Shown: positions 1 through 8,346 of the stretch, piece by piece
Layout of the letters: the number at the start of each line of letters is the position of its first letter
Numbering within the stretch: the stretch's first letter is position 1
NCBI GenBank assembly: GCA_964057225.1
Contig: OZ059896.1
Span: 7,998,001-8,062,000 of the forward strand
Direction: 5' to 3'
Length of the DNA stretch: 64,000 bases
Source of the DNA: Auanema rhodensis
Taxonomy: Eukaryota; Nematoda; Chromadorea; Rhabditida; Rhabditidae
The notes under the pieces: generated by a model
Databases searched by the model: none
Seen by the model: the letters and a program-made list of their open reading frames with translations, nothing else
What the model was told of the DNA's origin: nothing
Made by a program: the position numbers and the translations under genes

Positions 1-50
1 GCGTCAGTCTCATAATCTGAAGGTCGTGAGTTCGAGCCTCACCGGGAGCA
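1..50 (+). tRNA. tRNA-Met(CAU), 5' truncated by window edge
   Basis: Only the 3' 50 nt are in the window, from the end of the D-arm to the discriminator A; the visible part matches the consensus. Confidence 0.85.
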
Positions 51-169
51 ATCTTTTCCGTTTTCCGAGATATATTCTGATACAAAAGATGTTATTTCAC
101 TTTTGTAGTTTTGGTTGTCTCTTGTATGTTAGTTTCTACTATGAAATATGCGAATACGATATATTCGTA

Positions 170-242
170 GCTTCCGTAGCGCAGTAGGCAGCGCGTCAGT
201 CTCATAATCTGAAGGTCGTGAGTTCGAGCCTCACCGGGAGCA
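170..242 (+). tRNA. tRNA-Met(CAU)
   Basis: Consensus copy. A 73-nt cloverleaf: 7-bp acceptor stem (one T-G pair), D-stem GCGC/GCGC, anticodon CAT at 34-36, T-loop TTCGAGC and discriminator A. The last anticodon-stem pair is T31-T39, as in other animal elongator tRNA-Met. T54 and T60-region bases are elongator type, not initiator. Confidence 0.95.
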
Positions 243-361
243 ATCTTTTCCGTTTTCCCAGATTTATTCTAATACAAAAGATGTTATTTCATTTTTGTAG
301 TTTTGGTTGTCTCTTGTATGTTAGTTTCTACTATGAAATATGCGAATACGATATATTCGTA

Positions 362-434
362 GCTTCCGTAGCGAGGTAGGAAGCGCGTCAGTCTCATAAT
401 CTGAAGGTCGTGAGTTCGAGCCTCACCGGGAGCA
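362..434 (+). tRNA. tRNA-Met(CAU), D-arm variant (possible pseudogene)
   Basis: Carries C13A, A14G and C20A. The changes break D-stem pair 13-22 and remove the near-universal A14, so function is doubtful. Confidence 0.8.
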
Positions 435-554
435 ATCTTTTCCGTTTTCCCTATATTAATTCTGATACAAAAGATGTTATTTCATTTTTGTAGTTTTGGT
501 TGTCTCTTGTATGTTCGTAGCTACTAAGAAATTTGCGCACACGCTGTATTCGTA

Positions 555-627
555 GCTTCCGTAGCGCAGTAGGCAGCGCGTCAGTCTCATAATCTGAAGG
601 TCGTGAGTTCGAGCCTCACCGGGAGCA
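555..627 (+). tRNA. tRNA-Met(CAU)
   Basis: Consensus copy. Confidence 0.93.
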
Positions 628-746
628 ATCTTTTCCGTTTTCTCAGATTTATTCTGATACAAAAGATGTTATTTCATTTTTGTAGTTTTGGTTGTCTCTT
701 GTATGTTCGTAGCTACTAAGAAATTTGTGCACACGCTATATTCGTA

Positions 747-819
747 GCTTCCGTAGCGCAGTAGGCAGCGCGTCAGTCTCATAATCTGAAGGTCGTGAGT
801 TCGAGCCTCACCGGGAGCA
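747..819 (+). tRNA. tRNA-Met(CAU)
   Basis: Consensus copy. Confidence 0.93.
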
Positions 820-938
820 ATCTTTTCCGTTTTCCCAGATTTATTCTAATACAAAAGATGTTATTTCACTTTTGTAGTTTTGGTTGTCTCTTGTATGTTA
901 GTTTCTACTATGAAATATGCGAATACGATATATTCGTA

Positions 939-1011
939 GCTTCCGTAGCGAGGTAGGAAGCGCGTCAGTCTCATAATCTGAAGGTCGTGAGTTCGAGCCT
1001 CACCGGGAGCA
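939..1011 (+). tRNA. tRNA-Met(CAU), D-arm variant (possible pseudogene)
   Basis: Same three D-arm changes as the copy at 362, exactly 577 bp downstream of it. Confidence 0.8.
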
Positions 1012-1131
1012 ATCTTTTCCGTTTTCCCTATATTAATTCTGATACAAAAGATGTTATTTCATTTTTGTAGTTTTGGTTGTCTCTTGTATGTTCGTAGCTA
1101 CTAAGAAATTTGTGCACACGCTATATTCGTA

Positions 1132-1204
1132 GCTTCCGTAGCGCAGTAGGCAGCGCGTCAGTCTCATAATCTGAAGGTCGTGAGTTCGAGCCTCACCGGG
1201 AGCA
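1132..1204 (+). tRNA. tRNA-Met(CAU)
   Basis: Consensus copy. Confidence 0.93.
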
Positions 1205-1323
1205 ATCTTTTCCGTTTTCCGAGATATATTCTGATACAAAAGATGTTATTTCACTTTTGTAGTTTTGGTTGTCTCTTGTATGTTAGTTTCTACTATGAAA
1301 TATGCGAATACGATATATTCGTA

Positions 1324-1396
1324 GCTTCCGTAGCGCAGTAGGCAGCGCGTCAGTCTCATAATCTGAAGGTCGTGAGTTCGAGCCTCACCGGGAGCA
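1324..1396 (+). tRNA. tRNA-Met(CAU)
   Basis: Consensus copy. Confidence 0.93.
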
Positions 1397-1515
1397 ATCT
1401 TTTCCGTTTTCCCAGATTTATTCTAATACAAAAGATGTTATTTCATTTTTGTAGTTTTGGTTGTCTCTTGTATGTTAGTTTCTACTATGAAATATGCGAA
1501 TACGATATATTCGTA

Positions 1516-1588
1516 GCTTCCGTAGCGAGGTAGGAAGCGCGTCAGTCTCATAATCTGAAGGTCGTGAGTTCGAGCCTCACCGGGAGCA
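1516..1588 (+). tRNA. tRNA-Met(CAU), D-arm variant (possible pseudogene)
   Basis: D-arm variant, third in the 577-bp series. Confidence 0.8.
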
Positions 1589-1708
1589 ATCTTTTCCGTT
1601 TTCCCTATATTAATTCTGATACAAAAGATGTTATTTCATTTTTGTAGTTTTGGTTGTCTCTTGTATGTTCGTAGCTACTAAGAAATTTGCGCACACGCTG
1701 TATTCGTA

Positions 1709-1781
1709 GCTTCCGTAGCGCAGTAGGCAGCGCGTCAGTCTCATAATCTGAAGGTCGTGAGTTCGGGCCTCACCGGGAGCA
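1709..1781 (+). tRNA. tRNA-Met(CAU) with A58G
   Basis: T-loop reads TTCGGGC. The conserved A58, which pairs with T54 and is part of the B box, is G, so this copy may be inactive. Confidence 0.8.
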
Positions 1782-1900
1782 ATCTTTTCCGTTTTCTCAG
1801 ATTTATTCTGATACAAAAGATGTTATTTCATTTTTGTAGTTTTGGTTGTCTCTTGTATGTTCGTAGCTACTAAGAAATTTGTGCACACGCTATATTCGTA

Positions 1901-1973
1901 GCTTCCGTAGCGCAGTAGGCAGCGCGTCAGTCTCATAATCTGAAGGTCGTGAGTTCGAGCCTCACCGGGAGCA
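1901..1973 (+). tRNA. tRNA-Met(CAU)
   Basis: Consensus copy. Confidence 0.93.
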
Positions 1974-2092
1974 ATCTTTTCCGTTTTCCGAGATATATTC
2001 TGATACAAAAGATGTTATTTCACTTTTGTAGTTTTGGTTGTCTCTTGTATGTTAGTTTCTACTATGAAATATGCGAATACGATATATTCGTA

Positions 2093-2165
2093 GCTTCCGT
2101 AGCGAGGTAGGAAGCGCGTCAGTCTCATAATCTGAAGGTCGTGAGTTCGAGCCTCACCGGGAGCA
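2093..2165 (+). tRNA. tRNA-Met(CAU), D-arm variant (possible pseudogene)
   Basis: D-arm variant, fourth in the 577-bp series. Confidence 0.8.
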
Positions 2166-2285
2166 ATCTTTTCTGTTTTCCCTATATTAATTCTGATACA
2201 AAAGATGTTATTTCATTTTTGTAGTTTTGGTTGTCTCTTGTATGTTCGTAGCTACTAAGAAATTTGCGCACACGCTGTATTCGTA

Positions 2286-2358
2286 GCTTCCGTAGCGCAG
2301 TAGGCAGCGCGTCAGTCTCATAATCTGAAGGTCGTGAGTTCGAGCCTCACCGGGAGCA
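2286..2358 (+). tRNA. tRNA-Met(CAU)
   Basis: Consensus copy. Confidence 0.93.
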
Positions 2359-2477
2359 ATCTTTTCCGTTTTCTCAGATTTATTCTGATACAAAAGATGT
2401 TATTTCATTTTTGTAGTTTTGGTTGTCTCTTGTATGTTCGTAGCTACTAAGAAATTTGTGCACACGCTATATTCGTA

Positions 2478-2550
2478 GCTTCCGTAGCGCAGTAGGCAGC
2501 GCGTCAGTCTCATAATCTGAAGGTCGTGAGTTCGAGCCTCACCGGGAGCA
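2478..2550 (+). tRNA. tRNA-Met(CAU)
   Basis: Consensus copy. Confidence 0.93.
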
Positions 2551-2669
2551 ATCTTTTCCGTTTTCCCAGATTTATTCTAATACAAAAGATGTTATTTCAC
2601 TTTTGTAGTTTTGGTTGTCTCTTGTATGTTAGTTTCTACTATGAAATATGCGAATACGATATATTCGTA

Positions 2670-2742
2670 GCTTCCGTAGCGAGGTAGGAAGCGCGTCAGT
2701 CTCATAATCTGAAGGTTGTGAGTTCGAGCCTCACCGGGAGCA
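2670..2742 (+). tRNA. tRNA-Met(CAU), D-arm variant plus C48T
   Basis: D-arm variant, fifth in the 577-bp series. It also has C48 changed to T, which would disturb the 15-48 tertiary pair. Confidence 0.75.
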
Positions 2743-2862
2743 ATCTTTTCCGTTTTCCCTATATTAATTCTGATACAAAAGATGTTATTTCATTTTTGTA
2801 GTTTTGGTTGTCTCTTGTATGTTCGTAGCTACTAAGAAATTTGTGCACACGCTATATTCGTA

Positions 2863-2935
2863 GCTTCCGTAGCGCAGTAGGCAGCGCGTCAGTCTCATAA
2901 TCTGAAGGTCGTGAGTTCGAGCCTCACCGGGAGCA
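2863..2935 (+). tRNA. tRNA-Met(CAU)
   Basis: Consensus copy. From here to 4087 there are seven consensus copies in a row without a D-arm variant. Confidence 0.93.
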
Positions 2936-3054
2936 ATCTTTTCCGTTTTCTCAGATTTATTCTGATACAAAAGATGTTATTTCATTTTTGTAGTTTTGGT
3001 TGTCTCTTGTATGTTCGTAGCTACTAAGAAATTTGTGCACACGCTATATTCGTA

Positions 3055-3127
3055 GCTTCCGTAGCGCAGTAGGCAGCGCGTCAGTCTCATAATCTGAAGG
3101 TCGTGAGTTCGAGCCTCACCGGGAGCA
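3055..3127 (+). tRNA. tRNA-Met(CAU)
   Basis: Consensus copy. Confidence 0.93.
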
Positions 3128-3246
3128 ATCTTTTCCGTTTTCCGAGATATATTCTGATACAAAAGATGTTATTTCATTTTTGTAGTTTTGGTTGTCTCTT
3201 GTATGTTCGTAGCTACTAAGAAATTTGTGCACACGCTATATTCGTA

Positions 3247-3319
3247 GCTTCCGTAGCGCAGTAGGCAGCGCGTCAGTCTCATAATCTGAAGGTCGTGAGT
3301 TCGAGCCTCACCGGGAGCA
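3247..3319 (+). tRNA. tRNA-Met(CAU)
   Basis: Consensus copy. Confidence 0.93.
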
Positions 3320-3438
3320 ATCTTTTCCGTTTTCTCAGATTTATTCTGATACAAAAGATGTTATTTCATTTTTGTAGTTTTGGTTGTCTCTTGTATGTTC
3401 GTAGCTACTAAGAAATTTGTGCACACGCTATATTCGTA

Positions 3439-3511
3439 GCTTCCGTAGCGCAGTAGGCAGCGCGTCAGTCTCATAATCTGAAGGTCGTGAGTTCGAGCCT
3501 CACCGGGAGCA
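3439..3511 (+). tRNA. tRNA-Met(CAU)
   Basis: Consensus copy. Confidence 0.93.
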
Positions 3512-3630
3512 ATCTTTTCCGTTTTCCGAGATATATTCTGATACAAAAGATGTTATTTCACTTTTGTAGTTTTGGTTGTCTCTTGTATGTTAGTTTCTAC
3601 TATGAATTATGCGAATACGATATATTCGTA

Positions 3631-3703
3631 GCTTCCGTAGCGCAGTAGGCAGCGCGTCAGTCTCATAATCTGAAGGTCGTGAGTTCGAGCCTCACCGGGA
3701 GCA
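3631..3703 (+). tRNA. tRNA-Met(CAU)
   Basis: Consensus copy. Confidence 0.93.
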
Positions 3704-3822
3704 ATCTTTTCCGTTTTCCCAGATTTATTCTAATACAAAAGATGTTATTTCATTTTTGTAGTTTTGGTTGTCTCTTGTATGTTAGTTTCTACTATGAAAT
3801 ATGCGAATACGATATATTCGTA

Positions 3823-3895
3823 GCTTCCGTAGCGCAGTAGGCAGCGCGTCAGTCTCATAATCTGAAGGTCGTGAGTTCGAGCCTCACCGGGAGCA
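3823..3895 (+). tRNA. tRNA-Met(CAU)
   Basis: Consensus copy. Confidence 0.93.
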
Positions 3896-4014
3896 ATCTT
3901 TTCCGTTTTCCGAGATATATTCTGATACAAAAGATGTTATTTCACTTTTGTAGTTTTGGTTGTCTCTTGTATGTTAGTTTCTACTATGAAATATGCGAAT
4001 ACGATATATTCGTA

Positions 4015-4087
4015 GCTTCCGTAGCGCAGTAGGCAGCGCGTCAGTCTCATAATCTGAAGGTCGTGAGTTCGAGCCTCACCGGGAGCA
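4015..4087 (+). tRNA. tRNA-Met(CAU)
   Basis: Consensus copy. Confidence 0.93.
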
Positions 4088-4206
4088 ATCTTTTCCGTTT
4101 TCCGAGATATATTCTGATACAAAAGATGTTATTTCATTTTTGTAGTTTTGGTTGTCTCTTGTATGTTAGTTTCTACTATGAAATATGCGAATACGATATA
4201 TTCGTA

Positions 4207-4279
4207 GCTTCCGTAGCGAGGTAGGAAGCGCGTCAGTCTCATAATCTGAAGGTCGTGAGTTCGAGCCTCACCGCGAGCA
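4207..4279 (+). tRNA. tRNA-Met(CAU), D-arm variant plus G68C
   Basis: D-arm variant. G68 to C also breaks acceptor-stem pair 5-68; probably a pseudogene. Confidence 0.75.
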
Positions 4280-4399
4280 ATCTTTTCCGTTTTCCCTATA
4301 TTAATTCTGATACAAAAGATGTTATTTCATTTTTGTAGTTTTGGTTGTCTCTTGTATGTTCGTAGCTACTAAGAAATTTGCGCACACGCTGTATTCGTA

Positions 4400-4472
4400 G
4401 CTTCCGTAGCGCAGTAGGCAGCGCGTCAGTCTCATAATCTGAAGGTCGTGAGTTCGAGCCTCACCGGGAGCA
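4400..4472 (+). tRNA. tRNA-Met(CAU)
   Basis: Consensus copy. Confidence 0.93.
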
Positions 4473-4591
4473 ATCTTTTCCGTTTTCTCAGATTTATTCT
4501 GATACAAAAGATGTTATTTCATTTTTGTAGTTTTGGTTGTCTCTTGTATGTTCGTAGCTACTAAGAAATTTGTGCACACGCTATATTCGTA

Positions 4592-4664
4592 GCTTCCGTA
4601 GCGCAGTAGGCAGCGCGTCAGTCTCATAATCTGAAGGTCGTGAGTTCGAGCCTCACCGGGAGCA
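4592..4664 (+). tRNA. tRNA-Met(CAU)
   Basis: Consensus copy. Confidence 0.93.
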
Positions 4665-4783
4665 ATCTTTTCCGTTTTCCCAGATTTATTCTAATACAAA
4701 AGATGTTATTTCACTTTTGTAGTTTTGGTTGTCTCTTGTATGTTAGTTTCTACTATGAAATATGCGAATACGATATATTCGTA

Positions 4784-4856
4784 GCTTCCGTAGCGAGGTA
4801 GGAAGCGCGTCAGTCTCATAATCTGAAGGTCGTGAGTTCGAGCCTCACCGGGAGCA
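4784..4856 (+). tRNA. tRNA-Met(CAU), D-arm variant (possible pseudogene)
   Basis: D-arm variant, 577 bp after the one at 4207. It is the last copy before the BEL element. Confidence 0.8.
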
Positions 4857-4897
4857 ATCTTTTCCGTTTTCCCTATATTAATTCTGATACAAAAGAT

Positions 4898-4902
4898 GTT
4901 AT
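4898..4902 (+). repeat. BEL target-site duplication, left copy
   Basis: gttat, repeated at 14262-14266 directly after the 3' LTR. The uninterrupted satellite reads straight across when one copy is removed. Confidence 0.9.
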
Positions 4903-4969
4903 TGTCGCGATAAGCGAGTGAGTTTGTATAATTTTTTTATCTTCAACAATTGTTTTATTTGTTTCTCCT

Positions 4970-5005
<36 letters not shown>

Positions 5006-5255
5006 TTCTTCTTTCTTCTAACTTCCTAAGTAATTTTTATCCATACCACATGTTGTGTTATACATGTGGCATGACTAACTCTTTGTTTCAGGCTGACGAC
5101 CGCCCACGAGAAGAGATCAGTCTTACATTTTCAACGTTCGCAGTCAGTGATTTTATTCCGTGCTTGTCTTGTTAATTCATCAATAAACCCTTTTCTACAT
5201 ATTCGCTTTGTGTTTTACTTCCAACCATACTATACACTTGTGGTATAACGCCACA
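4903..5255 (+). repeat. BEL 5' LTR
   Basis: 353 bp, starting TGTCGC and ending CCACA. It contains a (CT)n run near 4974-5001, an AATAAA at about 5182 that could be the polyadenylation signal, and no protein. It matches the 3' LTR throughout except for a 2-nt difference in the length of the CT run. Confidence 0.95.
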
Positions 5256-5258
5256 AAT

Positions 5259-5270
5259 TGGTGCATCGGC
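5259..5270 (+). promoter_or_regulatory. Primer binding site, probably tRNA-Gly
   Basis: TGGTGCATCGGC begins 3 nt after the LTR. It is complementary to a tRNA 3' end ...GCCGATGCACCA. Animal tRNA-Gly(GCC) has a GCATCGG/CCGATGC acceptor stem, so tRNA-Gly is the likely primer; it does not fit the neighbouring tRNA-Met. Confidence 0.7.
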
Positions 5271-5544
5271 TAGTTTAGATCTTAGCCGCTTTAAGTCCCG
5301 CGTGGCAGGTGAGATACAACTCGAACCAAGCGTGTTTGAGCAAAAAACATACTTAATAAAAATCGTGGCGATCATAAGTCCACGTCAAGTCACACCAAAC
5401 AGACTTGAACAATAAGCAAACTCTGAAATTAGAAACAGAGGTTTCAATTTCCTTACGATTCACATATACTGTGATCACCAAACAAACAAAGAAAAAAGAA
5501 AACAAAAAAGGAATATAAGCATTATTCCTACATCTACAACAAAA

Positions 5545-8346
5545 ATGTCACTCCTTTTTGTCAATCATATCAAACAATCTAACCAGTTTCTTGGAGAACT
5601 GCTTACACGATACGAGATGGAAGTGAAGGACCTTCCTGGTATTCTGGTAGATTGCGACTTCCACACTGAGGAAGAAGAGGAAACCCTCTCTTGCCTTATC
5701 ATTCGCTGGACAAAAGTCCAACACCAATTCAAAGAATCGTTGAAAAATCATCAAGATAACGAGAAAAAATTCCAAAAATTTTACGAAGCATCAGACAAAA
5801 CGCTTCGTAAAGCATTAGACGAACAGTACATCGCCTTCACATCCGATGAAGACTTTGAACCCAACATTAAAAAGGTTCAAAACGCCATTATTGAGCTTGA
5901 CGAACACATCATGAAAGCCGAACGCATACTTAGAAAGCTGAGAAAAACGCTTCATAAGAATGAATCTGAGCACAACAGCAATTGCTCAACAGAAAACAAT
6001 GAAACAGAAAACAAATCGAATGATCAATTTCTGGAAATTATCAAGTCATTCCTACACATCCAACAAACTAGCATCCAAAAACCAGCGATGTCGCTACCTA
6101 CATTTGATGGCAAACCAGAGAACTTCAAATCATTCTGGGGCCGTTTTGATAGACTTGTTCATGATAATGAACAGTTTACAACCTTAGAAAAGGTAAACCT
6201 ACTCTGTGAAAGCCTCAAAGGCAATTCACAAATAGCAATCAGAGGAATAGAACCCTCTGCTCAAAATTATGAGCTCATGCGTGAAGCATTAGTTTCTGAA
6301 TTTGGAGACTATTCGTCGGATATCAACTCTCTTTTAACACAACTACATAATTTGAGATTTGCAAGCAATAATGCAAAAGCATGCAAAGAAACATTTGGAG
6401 AAACCAAGGCACTTATCAGGCAAATTGAAGCAGCCGGAGCTACAGTATCCCGCGAAATGTGTACCGCGATGATTCTCAACAAATTCCCATACCACATCGT
6501 GGAAGACATTCTAATTCATCCAAACAACTACCATTCTACTAAAGAAATGCTGGCAGCTGTAGACCATAAAATCTATTCGTTTATTCTAAAAGAACAAACA
6601 AGAAATAGTCATGAACAAAAGTTTCGAAATCACAAAGACAATGTCACATCTGTTTCACATAAAGACAGCACTGCAGAACAACGGAAAACCCAAACTTGGC
6701 CATGTGTCTTTTGCGACTCATCCGAGCATCGTTTTTATCAATGCACCACATTTGAAACACCAGAGAAAAGAAGGTACCGCATTCGCGGAAAGGCCATCTG
6801 TTGGATTTGCTTTTCCGATAAACACAAAAGTTCGGAATGCAGAAAACAAAAATGTCGCAATTGCCAAGGAGATCATAATTCCGCCTTGTGCTCACAAGGA
6901 AGAAAAAGTGTACAAAATATCCAAAAAGATAAAGAAACTCCCACAATTAAAAAAGATCAGGCTTTACTGATCACCACAGAAGAATTATTGAATAAAAAAA
7001 CAACAGAATATAAACAAGACTCTGACACTAATAATCGAATCCCTACTGAGGCACTTAATGCACCAGTATCGCTTAATCACATTGCCGACACCCATAATAT
7101 TGAAGAAAGTCAAGTAATATTACGAACAGCAATGGCGAACATATACAACCACAATAGTAAAAAATATGAGCAAGTACGCATGCTCATAGATGAAGGATCC
7201 ATGAGATCTTTTATATCCAAGGACTTATCCACTAAGTTAGGATTGCCCATCCTTGGTTCTCAAAAGAAAACCTTTTACGGTATCGGAGCATTGTCCGAAA
7301 CGCACGAAGTTCAGGACGTAAAGGTAATTATTGGAACCTCAAGTGGATCCCTTATCGTAACAAAACTATTCACCAAACCCATGTTAACCACACCCATACG
7401 TTGTCCAAAACTATCTAAAGAAGACTTGAAATTTATAAAGACAAGAAAAATAAAATTAGCCAATCCACAAACAAACGGAGAATCATTTACTCCGGATATA
7501 CTGATAGGTATGGATAGATACAAACTGTTCATGCATTTAAACGAAGAAACCGAACTCCCCTCACGTATGAGATTGAAAAATTCGGTATTCGGCCACATGA
7601 TACATGGAGAAGCTCCTCTTCCCGATGATAATACACAACAAGAAGTAATATTATGCTCTACAGTAGAAGAAATAACAAAAGAAACCTCTCATAAAGAACT
7701 CCTCACTAATCTGTTTGAACTGGATTCTATCGGCATCAATACAGAAAATGCCAACGCAGACCGCACTATTGATTACTATGAAGAATACTCAAAAGATATA
7801 AAAATTGAGAACAACCGTATTATTGCACCGTTCCCGTTAAAAAATAACTTCAAAAATCTTAAAAACAACAAAATGCCCGCGTACCATAGATTCGTATCCC
7901 TATGGCGAAAGTTACTGCACAATCCAGAAATGCTCTCACACTATACTACAACCATTGAAAGTTACCTCAAAGATAACATTGTCGAACAAATTCCCAACAA
8001 TCACCAGGAGCCTTTAGAGTTTTATATGCCCCACCATGGGGTTTGGAAGCCCAGCAAGGCTAACCCTCTCAGAATCGTTTTTGACGCCTCCGCTAAACAG
8101 AAAGACAGCCCGTCGTTGAATGAGATAATACACACAGGACGATCATTTATCACATATATACACGACATCATGATCTCCTGCAGAACAAGACCAATATTAA
8201 TAACATGCGATATCAAAGCCGCATTTTTACAAATACAACTGACAGAGAATCACAAAAATCTATGCAAATTCTTTTGGATAAAAAACAAAGAATACCCAAT
8301 ATCTCACAACAATATCATAACCCTTCGATTCAACAGATTGGATTAG
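5545..8346 (+). CDS. BEL gag-protease and N-terminal part of RT
   Basis: 933 codons from an ATG shortly after the 5' LTR. Residues 1-150 are charged and helical. Residues about 183-340 resemble the BEL gag DUF1759 region (LPTFDGKPENFKSFW). Three zinc knuckles follow at about 387-450 (CVFC..H..C, CWIC..H..C, CRNC..H..C). An aspartic-protease-like segment lies at about 546 (LIDEGSMRSFI), with DEG where DSG or DTG is usual. From about residue 834 the RT begins (LRIVFDASAK, then DIKAAFLQIQL). The frame stops nine codons after the last recognisable RT block, where the rest of the palm should be. The 3' end overlaps the next ORF by 142 nt in another frame. The stop is best explained by the internal deletion, not by a programmed frameshift. 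Confidence 0.9.
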   Translation: MSLLFVNHIKQSNQFLGELLTRYEMEVKDLPGILVDCDFHTEEEEETLSCLIIRWTKVQHQFKESLKNHQDNEKKFQKFYEASDKTLRKALDEQYIAFTSDEDFEPNIKKVQNAIIELDEHIMKAERILRKLRKTLHKNESEHNSNCSTENNETENKSNDQFLEIIKSFLHIQQTSIQKPAMSLPTFDGKPENFKSFWGRFDRLVHDNEQFTTLEKVNLLCESLKGNSQIAIRGIEPSAQNYELMREALVSEFGDYSSDINSLLTQLHNLRFASNNAKACKETFGETKALIRQIEAAGATVSREMCTAMILNKFPYHIVEDILIHPNNYHSTKEMLAAVDHKIYSFILKEQTRNSHEQKFRNHKDNVTSVSHKDSTAEQRKTQTWPCVFCDSSEHRFYQCTTFETPEKRRYRIRGKAICWICFSDKHKSSECRKQKCRNCQGDHNSALCSQGRKSVQNIQKDKETPTIKKDQALLITTEELLNKKTTEYKQDSDTNNRIPTEALNAPVSLNHIADTHNIEESQVILRTAMANIYNHNSKKYEQVRMLIDEGSMRSFISKDLSTKLGLPILGSQKKTFYGIGALSETHEVQDVKVIIGTSSGSLIVTKLFTKPMLTTPIRCPKLSKEDLKFIKTRKIKLANPQTNGESFTPDILIGMDRYKLFMHLNEETELPSRMRLKNSVFGHMIHGEAPLPDDNTQQEVILCSTVEEITKETSHKELLTNLFELDSIGINTENANADRTIDYYEEYSKDIKIENNRIIAPFPLKNNFKNLKNNKMPAYHRFVSLWRKLLHNPEMLSHYTTTIESYLKDNIVEQIPNNHQEPLEFYMPHHGVWKPSKANPLRIVFDASAKQKDSPSLNEIIHTGRSFITYIHDIMISCRTRPILITCDIKAAFLQIQLTENHKNLCKFFWIKNKEYPISHNNIITLRFNRLD

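Larger units (their letters stand above)
1..4902 (+). repeat. tRNA-Met satellite array, left block
   Basis: Tandem units of about 192 bp, each holding one 73-nt tRNA-Met(CAU) gene plus a spacer of about 119 nt. There are 25 complete tRNAs and one truncated by the window edge. The spacer starts with a run of T that could stop RNA polymerase III. It comes in two main types: one with a gcgaatacgatatattcg stretch and one with gcacacgct(g/a)tattcg. Units with an altered D-arm recur every 577 bp (three units) between 362 and 2742 and again at 4207/4784. The array is interrupted at 4902 by a BEL/Pao insertion. Confidence 0.95.

Noticed and set aside
477..4507. Repeated 61-codon minus-strand frames across the tRNA array
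   Set aside because: They are antisense to the tRNAs and spacers and repeat with the 192-bp period; no start context, splice site or domain supports a protein.
1..4902. CRISPR-like array appearance
   Set aside because: The repeat is a folded tRNA gene, the spacers are themselves repeats, and the DNA is eukaryotic.
4918..5175. 85-codon frame in the BEL LTR
   Set aside because: It begins at GTG, covers the CT microsatellite and occurs again in the other LTR; it is LTR sequence.
5259..5270. Primer binding site for the neighbouring tRNA-Met
   Set aside because: The complement would need to end ...CGGGAGCACCA; the sequence instead fits a GCATCGG acceptor stem such as tRNA-Gly.
6611..6970. 119-codon frame within gag
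   Set aside because: An out-of-frame shadow of the gag zinc-knuckle region.
8205..8346. Programmed frameshift between the two BEL ORFs
   Set aside because: The protein on either side is not continuous; the RT palm is missing, so a deletion explains the frame change better.
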